Source: Thermocladium sp049965935
Lineage (GTDB): Archaea > Thermoproteota > Thermoprotei > Thermoproteales > Thermocladiaceae
Length of the DNA: 12,300 nucleotides
Reading direction: 5' to 3'
Assembly: GCA_049965935.1 (NCBI GenBank)
Contig: JBMFVP010000052.1
Coordinates: forward strand, 1-12,300
The notes beneath the pieces are model-generated. The model had not been told where the DNA came from and did no database searches. It saw only the letters and a list, made by a program, of their open reading frames with translations. How positions within the stretch are numbered: the stretch's first letter is position 1; every line of letters begins with the position of its first letter. The position numbers and the translations under genes are program-made. Below, in pieces: positions 6,047 to 12,300 of the stretch.

Positions 6047-6378
6047 ATATAATCATCCATGCCCATCTTCTTCAGGTGGCCCTTGATCTTGGAGTACTGC
6101 TTATCCAAGTTGTTTGCCTCCTTGATTAAGTCAAGGGTCTTCGGTCTCTCCCTCTCGAGGAGACACTTGCCCTTGGGATCCATGACGTGCGCATTACATA
6201 TGGAGTATTGGCACTTATACCCAATGCAGGGACCATAAGTACCGTTAGGCTCCTTTGCTAGGAGGCACATGGATACTAATTCATTGCCTCTCCTAACGAC
6301 TTTTAATGCGTGTTGAGTGCATGAAAAGTACTGGCACTTATACCCAATGCACATCCCGTTATCTAGCCTAGCTGACAC
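6043..6378 (-). CDS. Small protein with two Cys/His modules, function unknown
   Basis: A 111-residue protein built from a duplicated 41-residue module. The first has C10, C15, C20, H23 and C38; the second has C51, C56, C61, H64 and C72. Both contain CIGYKCQY and a later CLL. The spacing C-x4-C-x4-C-x2-H-x7/14-C suggests each binds one zinc ion or iron-sulfur cluster (inference). A charged helical tail follows (about 76-111). I do not recognise the family. The GTG at 6376-6378 gives this length; ATG at 6352-6354 (residue 9, one residue before the first module) is an equally credible start. The gene leads the operon with the nucleotidylyltransferase, so it may be a redox or scaffold partner. 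Its CxxYxSC-like motif recalls the head of the coiled-coil protein downstream. Confidence 0.75.
   Translation of the reverse strand: MSARLDNGMCIGYKCQYFSCTQHALKVVRRGNELVSMCLLAKEPNGTYGPCIGYKCQYSICNAHVMDPKGKCLLERERPKTLDLIKEANNLDKQYSKIKGHLKKMGMDDYI
6209..6351 (-). repeat. 20-bp direct repeat marking the Cys-module duplication
   Basis: The plus-strand sequence TGGCACTTATACCCAATGCA occurs at 6209-6228 and again, identical, at 6332-6351. The offset is 123 bases, exactly 41 codons, and the repeat encodes the CIGYKCQ core of each module. Nucleotide identity including silent positions suggests recent duplication or gene conversion. Confidence 0.85.
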
Positions 6379-6398
6379 GGGGAATCCCCAACAATCTA

Positions 6399-6423
6399 TA
6401 TTTTTGGTTCCACGTATTTAAAC
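6399..6423 (-). promoter_or_regulatory. Promoter region of the Cys-module/nucleotidylyltransferase operon
   Basis: Two AT-rich candidates lie on the minus strand: TTTAAATA near 6416-6423 and AATATA near 6399-6404. The first would give a leader of about 16 bases before the GTG, the second a leaderless GTG. GGGGATTCCCC (6379-6389), a small inverted repeat, abuts the GTG. The sequence does not decide between them. Confidence 0.35.
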
Positions 6424-6518
6424 TTTAGCGGATGCGTCCCCTAAATTGACAAAAAGGATGAACTAGTCTCCTCATCTTGGATTTGAGTTGGAAATGGAAT
6501 GTCCATCATAATCACAAT

Positions 6519-6527
6519 GTTTTTATT
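6519..6527 (+). promoter_or_regulatory. TATA-like promoter of the phosphodiesterase gene
   Basis: A TTTTTATT-type element centred about 24-25 bases before the ATG at 6548, in a 169-base divergent intergenic region. It implies a leaderless transcript. Confidence 0.45.
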
Positions 6528-6547
6528 GCTCAACGCGTGGCTCAGCT

Positions 6548-7267
6548 ATGCTGGTGTATGGCCATAGAGGCGCAAGGGGATACGCACCTGAAAACACGTT
6601 GCCATCCTTTTCCTTGGCTAGGGAAATGGGGGTTGACGGAGTTGAGCTTGATGTTCATCTAAGCAGGGATGGCGAGGTCATAGTGATTCACGACGCTACA
6701 TTAAATAGGACAACGAATGGGGATGGAGCGGTCTCCACATTAACGCTTAATGAATTGAGGAAGCTGGATGCAGGCGTAAAGTTTGGAGATAAATGGAGGG
6801 GGACGCGGATACCCACGCTCGACGAGGTTTTCACTGTAATGGGCCGCAGCGTTAAGTATAAGGTAGAGATCAAGCGGGGCAGCGATCAATATCCTGGAAT
6901 AGAGAGGAAGGTAATCGAATTGGTGAGGAGGCACAAGGTGGATGCTCAAATAATATCTTTCGATTTTGATGCGCTGGAGACTGTTAGGAAACTGGATGGG
7001 GAGGTGAGCATTGGATTAATATTCGTTGGCCGCATTAGGTGGTTCATTGAGCCAGCCAAGAAGCTGCGGGCGCAATGGCTTCATGCGGCCCATGAATTAA
7101 TTGATGAGGGAGGGATAAAGGAGGCCCATGCAAATGGATTAATGGTGGGTTCATGGACTGTAAACGATGAGCAAGACGCGAAGAGGTTGGCAGATATGGG
7201 GGTGGATGACATTACGAGCGATTACCCCGACAAGATAATTAAGGCCCTAAGGGGAGCAAAAACATAG
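6548..7267 (+). CDS. ugpQ: Glycerophosphodiester phosphodiesterase
   Basis: Metal-dependent TIM-barrel enzyme that hydrolyses glycerophosphodiesters (deacylated or degraded phospholipid headgroups) to glycerol phosphate and an alcohol. The 239-residue protein matches the short bacterial/archaeal UgpQ type. Visible residues are HRGARGYAPENT at the N-terminus (H6 and R7 catalytic), VELDVH with E33 and D35 as metal ligands, H48 in IVIHD, the VEIK strand near residue 109, and the C-terminal GLMVGSWTVND plus GVDDITSDYPD that close the barrel. There is no signal peptide, so it acts in the cytosol. The ATG start leaves only five residues before the catalytic His, normal for the family. Archaeal lipids carry sn-glycerol-1-phosphate, so the true substrate may differ from the bacterial one. 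Confidence 0.93.
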   Translation: MLVYGHRGARGYAPENTLPSFSLAREMGVDGVELDVHLSRDGEVIVIHDATLNRTTNGDGAVSTLTLNELRKLDAGVKFGDKWRGTRIPTLDEVFTVMGRSVKYKVEIKRGSDQYPGIERKVIELVRRHKVDAQIISFDFDALETVRKLDGEVSIGLIFVGRIRWFIEPAKKLRAQWLHAAHELIDEGGIKEAHANGLMVGSWTVNDEQDAKRLADMGVDDITSDYPDKIIKALRGAKT

Positions 7268-7324
7268 GGCGCGTCCTCCATTGGATTAATATTATATAGA
7301 GTTCAGCGTGGGTTAGGCGAAAAG

Positions 7325-7336
7325 TTTTTAAATGGA
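7325..7336 (+). promoter_or_regulatory. TATA-like promoter of the surface-protein/MFS operon
   Basis: GTTTTTAAATGG is centred about 26 bases before the ATG at 7357. Between it and the start lies ATCGATTTCGAT, a short inverted repeat, and ATTCATGAAT spans the start codon itself. These could be regulatory but are short. Confidence 0.5.
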
Positions 7337-7356
7337 ATAGATATCGATTTCGATTC

Positions 7357-9342
7357 ATGAATGGATACAAGATACTACTATTGACAATGGCAATACTATT
7401 GATCAGCGCAACCACGGAGGCTGGGGCAATTTATGTGGTGGCTCACCCAGCCCTCATCGCCCCCGGGGAAACCGGGGTCCCCCTCACGCTCACCATAATA
7501 AATAATGGAGAAACGCCCCTCCTTAATGTTACGGTGAAGCCCCTCTACTCCTTCCCCTTCGGCCCATATACTTACATAAATAAGACCAACCTCACAATAC
7601 CGGCAATACCGGCGGGCTCCTCCGTAAACGTCACTTTATTGATCAATATAAATCCAAGGGCCGTGGACGGCATATACACAATGAGGATTAAACTATACTA
7701 CGCAATTCTAAACCCAGCATTCCAGCAATTCATTCAAGCAACGCATAACTTCACTAGGTTAATCAATGTGACTAAGATACCGCGGCAATTCCTGAACTTA
7801 AACTCCACGGCGAACGTTACCATACCAATACTGGGGTACGTCAATGTGGGGGCCAATACTCCGTTCTGGGGATCATCATCCTCACCGATCCAGGCCGAGC
7901 CCGGCATAGGCGTGGTTCCACTGATGGTGCCCATATTAAACACTGGAAACGTGCCTGCAAGCAATGTCTCGGCTTACCTGGAGGTTGGGAGCGGATTAAT
8001 TCCCATCTCCAATAAGGCAGTGATAGGGTACATGCCGCCCGGCGTCCCAGTGACGGTGCCGTTCCTCATAAACATAACCAATAAGGCACCTCTTGGAAAC
8101 ATAAATGGAACCCTCATAATAAGGTATTTCAATAACTCGACCCAGGACCTAAGCGTATCAATACCGATCACGGGCAAGCCAACCCTCGTAGCTCAAAGCG
8201 CAGTGTGGGGATCACCCCAGAGCCCAATATCGGTGGGGCCCGGCTATGGAGTAGTGCCTCTCCTGGTTCCAATACTGGATACTGGAAGTACCCCTGTGAC
8301 TAATGTATCTGCAAGCATAGAGCTGCCGCAGGGATTATCTCCATTATATGATACGGCGGTGGTGGGCAGCTTAGCGCCTGGGATACCTAATTACGCGGTA
8401 TTCATGGTTAACATAAGCAACGTGAAGCCAGGCACGTACTACGCAACGCTGAACCTAAAGTACCGCGGCGGCTCCTCATCGCAAAGAGTTCCAATAATCA
8501 TATCCGGCTCACCCAATGTAATTATTCAATCATACTACACTAATCCCCCAAACGTGTTCTCTGGGTACCCGGCCGCGCAATTAGTGATTTACATTACGAA
8601 CGCTGGCACCTCAATAGCGAGGAACGTGAAGGTAATGATTAAGGGTGATAATTACGTGAATATAATATCTCCATCCAGCGGCGTCATTAACGTGGGTACC
8701 CTGCCGCTGGGGACGCCGGTGCCGCTTAACTTCGTGATATCAACGCAGGATGATCTATACAGGGAGGTTAGGGCTAATTTGACGCTGGTAATTAATGGGA
8801 CTGGGTTCTCCAATTCCTACGTTATCCCATTAGTCATAAAGCCAAAGGCCTTCCTCACTGTAACTAATGTGACAGGATCGCTCAGCGTTGGTTCAAGCGA
8901 TGTGCCGCTCTACATAACCATAACCAATATGGGAAACATAACTGCCCACAACATAGAGATAGTGCTTAATGGGCAGGGAGTAATTGAGCCATACGTCAGC
9001 AGCAGTAATCCGCTGAGCGCATTAACTGCCGGCAGGCTTGAGGTGGGGGATTTAATGCCTGGACAAAGCATTCAAGTAGTGTTCATGGTTGATGCGGAGA
9101 ACGGGATAAGTCCAGGGAATTACGTGGCGACCCTCACCATGCTATGGAACCAGAGCGGGGCATTCATACCGTTCGTGCAGAATATTCCCATCACCGTGAA
9201 GGTACAGCCATCGCTAACCCAATCAGCGGCCAGCCTCCTCGTGCCTAAGAGCACGGCCTCCATAATGTTCTACATAGTTCTGGTGCTCGTCATAATATTG
9301 ATAATAGTGGCGGTGAGGACACGTGCCCGGCGAGGAGTATGA
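7357..9342 (+). CDS. Secreted multi-repeat COG1361/S-layer-like surface protein
   Basis: Extracellular membrane-anchored protein of 661 residues. Residues 1-24 are a signal peptide (KILLLTMAILLISATTEAGA), and a hydrophobic segment near 636-655 followed by RTRARRGV anchors the C-terminus in the cytoplasmic membrane. Between them are about five Ig-like beta-sandwich repeats of roughly 110 residues, starting near 25, 166, 278, 386 and 496. Each has the pattern of hydrophobic strands around INNG/LNTG/LDTG/ITNAG/ITNMG and a following N-V/I segment. Repeats 2 and 3 are closest (GVVPLxVPILxTG in both). Many N-x-S/T sites indicate N-glycosylation. This is the COG1361/NEW3 architecture seen in archaeal surface proteins. 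The overlap with the MFS gene suggests it works with that transporter, perhaps as an external partner. Family fit is good; specific function is unknown. Confidence 0.8.
   Translation: MNGYKILLLTMAILLISATTEAGAIYVVAHPALIAPGETGVPLTLTIINNGETPLLNVTVKPLYSFPFGPYTYINKTNLTIPAIPAGSSVNVTLLININPRAVDGIYTMRIKLYYAILNPAFQQFIQATHNFTRLINVTKIPRQFLNLNSTANVTIPILGYVNVGANTPFWGSSSSPIQAEPGIGVVPLMVPILNTGNVPASNVSAYLEVGSGLIPISNKAVIGYMPPGVPVTVPFLINITNKAPLGNINGTLIIRYFNNSTQDLSVSIPITGKPTLVAQSAVWGSPQSPISVGPGYGVVPLLVPILDTGSTPVTNVSASIELPQGLSPLYDTAVVGSLAPGIPNYAVFMVNISNVKPGTYYATLNLKYRGGSSSQRVPIIISGSPNVIIQSYYTNPPNVFSGYPAAQLVIYITNAGTSIARNVKVMIKGDNYVNIISPSSGVINVGTLPLGTPVPLNFVISTQDDLYREVRANLTLVINGTGFSNSYVIPLVIKPKAFLTVTNVTGSLSVGSSDVPLYITITNMGNITAHNIEIVLNGQGVIEPYVSSSNPLSALTAGRLEVGDLMPGQSIQVVFMVDAENGISPGNYVATLTMLWNQSGAFIPFVQNIPITVKVQPSLTQSAASLLVPKSTASIMFYIVLVLVIILIIVAVRTRARRGV
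9312..9317 (+). promoter_or_regulatory. Shine-Dalgarno motif deciding the GTG start of the MFS gene
   Basis: GGTGAG lies five bases before the GTG at 9323-9325, inside the coding end of the surface-protein gene. It favours GTG over the in-frame ATG at 9365 and indicates translational coupling. Confidence 0.55.
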
Positions 9343-10786
9343 TCTTAAGTATGCCTATAAGGCAATGGTTATACTGGCCTCATTAGCCACCATAGTTATG
9401 TACATAGAGGGAATGCTAATACCGTCCCTCACCGAGATAGAGAAGGACTTCGGCGTGGGGGAGAATCAAGTCAGTTGGGTTCTATCTGCTTACCTCTTAT
9501 CTGGCACGGTGCTGCTGCCCATCGTGGGGAAGCTGGGGGATATATATGGGAAGAAGAGGGTGTTATCCATCGTTGTGCTCCTCTACGCCATCGCCGTCAC
9601 CATGACTAGCCTCTCGCCCAGCTTCACTGCGCTCATAATATTTAGATCCATACAGGGAATTGGATTAACCATGTTTGCCCTGGCCTTTAGCTTAATTCGG
9701 GAGGAGTTCCCAAGGGAATTAATACCAAGGGCTCAGGGACTCGTTAGCGCGGCCTTCGGCATTGGGGCAGCCATTTCGCTGCCGATTGGGGCCTATATTA
9801 GCCAATACTATGGGTGGCAAACAACTTACCACACGGCAATACCTTTCGTGCTTCTAATCACTTACCTGATTTTCACTCAAATCAGGGAGAGCAGGTATAG
9901 GAACCCCACGGTTAGGGTTGATTGGGTTGGGGCCTCAGTGCTCGGCGCATCGCTTGGATTAACCGTTTATGGATTAACCGAGGGACCGGAATGGGGGTGG
10001 ACAAGCATATACACAGCATCAACGTTATTGGTGGCTATGATGTTGGCAGCGGTTTTCGTAGTTATCGAGCGTGGAAAGACCCACCCCCTCCTCAGCATTG
10101 ATTTATTGTCTAGGCGCAATGTGTTGATATCCAACATGGCTGCCGCCATTGCTGGCTTCGGGATTTTCCTCGCTAATCAGAGCCTCGTGATTCTGCTAGA
10201 GGAGCCGGAGCCCGTTGGTTTCAATTTATCAATTTTCCAGACGGGGCTGTACGCCGTGCCTGGAGCCATTGCGCAATTGGTGATGGCCCCAATAGCTGGT
10301 CTACTCATAACGAGAACCGGGGCTAAGAGGATGCTAACCATTGGAGCCGCTTGGGCATCTATATTCCTACTCCTCACGGCAGCACTGGAGCCCCTTGGAT
10401 TGCCTTACGTCATTACAATGGTTTCCCTAGCCATGGCTGGAGTGGCCGTCATGAATGTCTCGCTCATAAACATACTTGTCTTTTCCGTTGAGCCGAATGT
10501 GATGGGCGTCTCCACGGCAATGAACTCGGTCTTTAGGTCGCTGGGGGGAACCATTGGCCCAGCCGTCGCTGGATCCCTGGGGTCAACATTCACGTCGCTT
10601 GTCCTCATCGCCTTTGTGTCGGGCGTGCCATTCATGGTGTCGGTCCCATCATCATTCGCCTTCCAATTAGGTTTCCTAGTATCCAGCGCAGCCACCGCCA
10701 CATTGGCCGCTTTAAGCCTCTTTGCGGAGGAGGTAATCACGTGGCGGCGGGGAAGAAGCATTAACATCACTGCTGAGAACGCGTAA
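9323..10786 (+). CDS. MFS transporter of the DHA2 (EmrB/QacA, 14-TM) drug-exporter type
   Basis: Proton-coupled major facilitator exporter of 487 residues in the cytoplasmic membrane. The length and about fourteen hydrophobic segments fit the DHA2 group. MFS motif A is present between TM2 and TM3 as GKLGDIYGKKR (69-79). RSIQGIGLTMFALAFSLIREEFP (about 109-131) corresponds to the TM4 motif B region, and GLVSAAFGIGAAISLPIGAYISQYYGWQTTY (about 139-169) to the TM5 motif C with its Gly/Pro antiporter pattern. The C-terminus ends in a short charged tail after VITWRRGR. It overlaps the surface-protein gene by 20 bases and has its own SD, so the two are one operon. Substrate unknown; drugs, lipids or metabolites are possible. 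Confidence 0.88.
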   Translation: MPGEEYDLKYAYKAMVILASLATIVMYIEGMLIPSLTEIEKDFGVGENQVSWVLSAYLLSGTVLLPIVGKLGDIYGKKRVLSIVVLLYAIAVTMTSLSPSFTALIIFRSIQGIGLTMFALAFSLIREEFPRELIPRAQGLVSAAFGIGAAISLPIGAYISQYYGWQTTYHTAIPFVLLITYLIFTQIRESRYRNPTVRVDWVGASVLGASLGLTVYGLTEGPEWGWTSIYTASTLLVAMMLAAVFVVIERGKTHPLLSIDLLSRRNVLISNMAAAIAGFGIFLANQSLVILLEEPEPVGFNLSIFQTGLYAVPGAIAQLVMAPIAGLLITRTGAKRMLTIGAAWASIFLLLTAALEPLGLPYVITMVSLAMAGVAVMNVSLINILVFSVEPNVMGVSTAMNSVFRSLGGTIGPAVAGSLGSTFTSLVLIAFVSGVPFMVSVPSSFAFQLGFLVSSAATATLAALSLFAEEVITWRRGRSINITAENA

Positions 10787-10788
10787 CG

Positions 10789-10797
10789 CTTAATAAC
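10789..10797 (+). promoter_or_regulatory. TATA-like promoter of the Zn-ribbon/EF-1beta operon
   Basis: CTTAATAAC begins three bases after the MFS stop and is centred 27 bases before the ATG at 10820. It separates this translation operon from the MFS transcript and supports 10820 as the start. Confidence 0.5.
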
Positions 10798-10819
10798 CCT
10801 CCCATGCGATGCATGACTA

Positions 10820-11032
10820 ATGATTCAACAAAAACTAGGCAGGCAACGGCCTAAGTTGCATGGGCCAGAAGTGAGGTACTGCGTCTCCTGCGGTAGACCA
10901 ATAGCACCAAGCGAGAGGGCCTCCCACTTCCTATGCCCCAACTGCGGTCAATACGAGGTTTGGAGATGCGAGCGGTGTCGAAGGCTTGGGAATCCTTATA
11001 AGTGCCCGGTCTGCGGGTTTGAAGGTCCATAG
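10820..11032 (+). CDS. Zn-ribbon RNA-binding protein linked to translation (HVO_2753-like)
   Basis: Small zinc protein of 70 residues with four CxxC knuckles: C21/C24, C39/C42, C50/C53 and C62/C65, enough for two zinc ions. The pattern CVSCGRPIAP..., FLCPNCG, WRCERCRRLGNPYKCPVCGFEGP matches COG2888, predicted Zn-ribbon proteins with a function in translation, known to sit beside the EF-1beta gene in archaea as here. A basic N-terminal extension (about 17 residues) is longer than usual. A GTG at residue 18 is an alternative start, but the TATA spacing favours 10820. The gene ends 10 bases before the next start and supplies part of its SD region. Confidence 0.87.
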   Translation: MIQQKLGRQRPKLHGPEVRYCVSCGRPIAPSERASHFLCPNCGQYEVWRCERCRRLGNPYKCPVCGFEGP

Positions 11033-11036
11033 GTGA
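11032..11036 (+). promoter_or_regulatory. Shine-Dalgarno site for EF-1beta
   Basis: GGTGA, beginning on the last base of the Zn-ribbon stop codon and six bases before the GTG at 11043. It decides the GTG start and links translation of the two genes. Confidence 0.6.
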
Positions 11037-11042
11037 ATAGAA

Positions 11043-11321
11043 GTGGCGCAAGTATACATGGTGTATAGGGTCTTGCCTAGTTCCTCGGACGTGGACTACG
11101 GCAAGCTGGTTCAATCAATAAGGGCAGCGCTCGAGCCTAAGTACACTCTAGATAAGGTGGAGGAGGAGGATGTTGGGTTCGGCATAAAGGCGCTTAAGCT
11201 CCACTTAAGGATGCCGGAGAGCAGCGAGGAGCACAGCAGCGATGAGGTGGAGAACCTATTGAGCGGGATAGAAGGCGTCGGCAACGTGGAGCTAGAGTAC
11301 TTCACTAGGCTTGGATTCTAA
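11043..11321 (+). CDS. ef1b: Elongation factor 1-beta (aEF1B, GDP/GTP exchange factor)
   Basis: Guanine-nucleotide exchange factor that regenerates aEF1A-GTP during elongation in the cytosol. At 92 residues it is the standard archaeal form, equivalent to the C-terminal exchange domain of eukaryotic EF1B-alpha, an alpha/beta sandwich. Characteristic are the opening MVYRVLPSSSDVDYGKL, the EEEDVGFGIKALKLHLRMPE strand-turn-strand, and the final EGVGNVELEYFTRLGF. The start is GTG, supported by GGTGA six bases upstream; a later ATG (codon 6) would cut the first strand. It is second in an operon with the Zn-ribbon protein, a conserved archaeal arrangement. Confidence 0.92.
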   Translation: MAQVYMVYRVLPSSSDVDYGKLVQSIRAALEPKYTLDKVEEEDVGFGIKALKLHLRMPESSEEHSSDEVENLLSGIEGVGNVELEYFTRLGF

Positions 11322-11350
11322 CTTTCGCCTGCCCTCTGCGTTAACAAGAT

Positions 11351-11376
11351 GCATATGTTTAAAAACCCAAACATGC
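11351..11376. promoter_or_regulatory. Inverted repeat enclosing the TATA box of the Cdc48 gene
   Basis: GCATATGTTT (11351-11360) and AAACATGC (11369-11376) form eight-base arms, apart from an extra AT in the first. They enclose the TATA-like TTTAAAAA (11358-11365), which is centred about 31 bases before the ATG at 11393. A regulator bound here would block TBP/TFB. The symmetry is visible; regulation is inferred. Confidence 0.45.
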
Positions 11377-11392
11377 TAATGTGCTTGATAAT

Positions 11393-12300
11393 ATGGCATA
11401 TTCATCTTCAAATGATTGGATAGAGCTAAGGGTAATGGAGGCGAAGCAGAAGGATGCCGGTAAACCCATAGTGAGGATCGATCCTATAATAATGAATGAG
11501 CACGACATAGAGCCTGGAATGGTTGTTGAGATAAGGGGGAAGAAGGTGACGGCGGCCAAGGTATGGTACGGGCTTCCCGAGGATGAGGATAAGGGCATAA
11601 TAAGGATGAACTCCATAATGAGGAAGAATGCCGACGTGAGCGTTGGGGACACTGTTAAGGTTAGGAGGGTTGATCCTAAGCCAGCTCAACTAGTTAAGCT
11701 TGCCCCAGTCTCAATGGCGCTCAGCATTGATCAGAATTTTGAGCAGTACATTAAGCAGAAGTTGAAGGATTATGTATTAATGGAGGGGGATCTAATTCAG
11801 GTAACGGTGCTTGGGCAACCATTAACGTTCCAGGCAGTTCAGGTGAAGCCCAGCAATGTCGCTGCCATAATCGATGATGAGACTCAATTAAAGCTTTTGG
11901 AGAAGCCCGTTGAGAACATTAGGGTTCCACGCATTACTTGGGAGGATATTGGGGATTTGGAGGAGGCTAAGCAGAAGATAAGGGAACTCGTGGAGCTCCC
12001 CCTAAGGCACCCAGAGCTATTCAAGTACCTCGGAATAGACCCACCAAAAGGAATACTCCTAGTGGGACCACCAGGCACAGGAAAAACACTACTAGCAAAA
12101 GCAGTAGCAACAGAGACCGATTCATACTTCGTTGCGATTAATGGGCCGGAAATAGTTAGCAAGTATTATGGGGAGTCTGAGGCTAGGCTTCGCGAGGTTT
12201 TTGATGAGGCTAAGAAGAATTCGCCGGCCATTATTTTCATTGATGAGATTGATAGTATTGCGCCTAAGAGGGAGGAGGTGACTGGGGAAGTGGAGAAGAG
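11393..12300 (+). CDS. cdc48: Cdc48/p97 (VAT)-type AAA ATPase, 5' part
   Basis: Hexameric unfoldase that extracts and unfolds proteins, often feeding the proteasome. The first 302 codons are present; the gene runs off the right edge without a stop. Residues about 5-175 form the Cdc48 N-domain (double-psi barrel, opening WIELRVMEAKQKDAGKPIVRIDP, and the second half from about 100). D1 begins near 181 (ITWEDIGDLEEAKQKIRELVELPLRHPELF). Walker A is GPPGTGKT (225-232) and Walker B IIFIDEID (280-287); the arginine fingers and D2 lie outside. The ATG is preceded by a good TATA box. A block of about 100 bases over Walker A uses A-ending codons unlike the rest of the gene (see findings). Confidence 0.93.
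   Translation, partial: MAYSSSNDWIELRVMEAKQKDAGKPIVRIDPIIMNEHDIEPGMVVEIRGKKVTAAKVWYGLPEDEDKGIIRMNSIMRKNADVSVGDTVKVRRVDPKPAQLVKLAPVSMALSIDQNFEQYIKQKLKDYVLMEGDLIQVTVLGQPLTFQAVQVKPSNVAAIIDDETQLKLLEKPVENIRVPRITWEDIGDLEEAKQKIRELVELPLRHPELFKYLGIDPPKGILLVGPPGTGKTLLAKAVATETDSYFVAINGPEIVSKYYGESEARLREVFDEAKKNSPAIIFIDEIDSIAPKREEVTGEVEK

Noticed and set aside
10405..10770. 121-codon minus-strand open frame
   Set aside because: Antisense to the MFS C-terminal half, no start signal and no domain.
11359..11652. Minus-strand open frame over the Cdc48 N-domain
   Set aside because: Shadow of the plus-strand Cdc48 gene, whose N-domain and D1 motifs are unmistakable.
1..12300. CRISPR array or defence island
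   Set aside because: No regularly spaced direct repeats; the only long direct repeat is the coding duplication at 6209-6351. No cas, toxin-antitoxin or restriction gene was seen.

Overview
The window looks like chromosomal DNA of a hyperthermophilic crenarchaeon, most plausibly Thermoproteales (Caldivirga/Vulcanisaeta/Thermocladium-like). The gene set is archaeal: a PCNA sliding clamp next to the primase small subunit, a Zn-ribbon/aEF1B pair, and a Cdc48-type AAA ATPase. Several genes have an AT-rich TATA-like element centred about 24-31 bases before the start codon, as expected for leaderless archaeal transcripts. Shine-Dalgarno motifs (GGTGA, GGAGG) appear mainly at genes inside operons. 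The genus is an inference; no rRNA or tRNA gene is present to check it.

Layout. (1) 1-991, minus strand: replication pair, PCNA followed by the 5' end of priS, which runs off the left edge. (2) 992-1517: a 526-base non-coding stretch. It holds a probable decayed TnpB/IS605 right end, a nested inverted-repeat structure, and two overlapping palindromes that look like an operator. (3) 1518-3823: a plus-strand NCS1-family nucleobase permease convergent with a minus-strand uridine phosphorylase, a plausible pyrimidine salvage unit. (4) 3824-5281, minus strand: two overlapping genes for paralogous coiled-coil proteins of unknown function, the first with a Cys-rich head; a perfect 20-bp palindrome follows the second. 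(5) 5345-6378, minus strand: a small protein made of two 41-residue Cys/His modules, overlapping by 4 bases a sugar-phosphate nucleotidylyltransferase. (6) 6548-7267, plus: glycerophosphodiester phosphodiesterase. (7) 7357-10786, plus: a secreted, membrane-anchored multi-repeat COG1361-like surface protein overlapping a 14-TM MFS exporter by 20 bases. (8) 10820-11321, plus: Zn-ribbon translation protein and elongation factor 1-beta. (9) 11393 to the right edge, plus: N-domain and start of the D1 ATPase of a Cdc48/p97-type ATPase.

The conserved information-processing genes at the two ends flank a more variable middle. The least-explained material is in the middle: the coiled-coil pair, the duplicated Cys-module protein tied to a nucleotidylyltransferase, and the surface-protein/MFS pair. 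I saw no CRISPR array, tRNA, rRNA or intact insertion sequence. No clearly new defence or other multi-gene system could be demonstrated; the best candidates are listed as findings with their limits.
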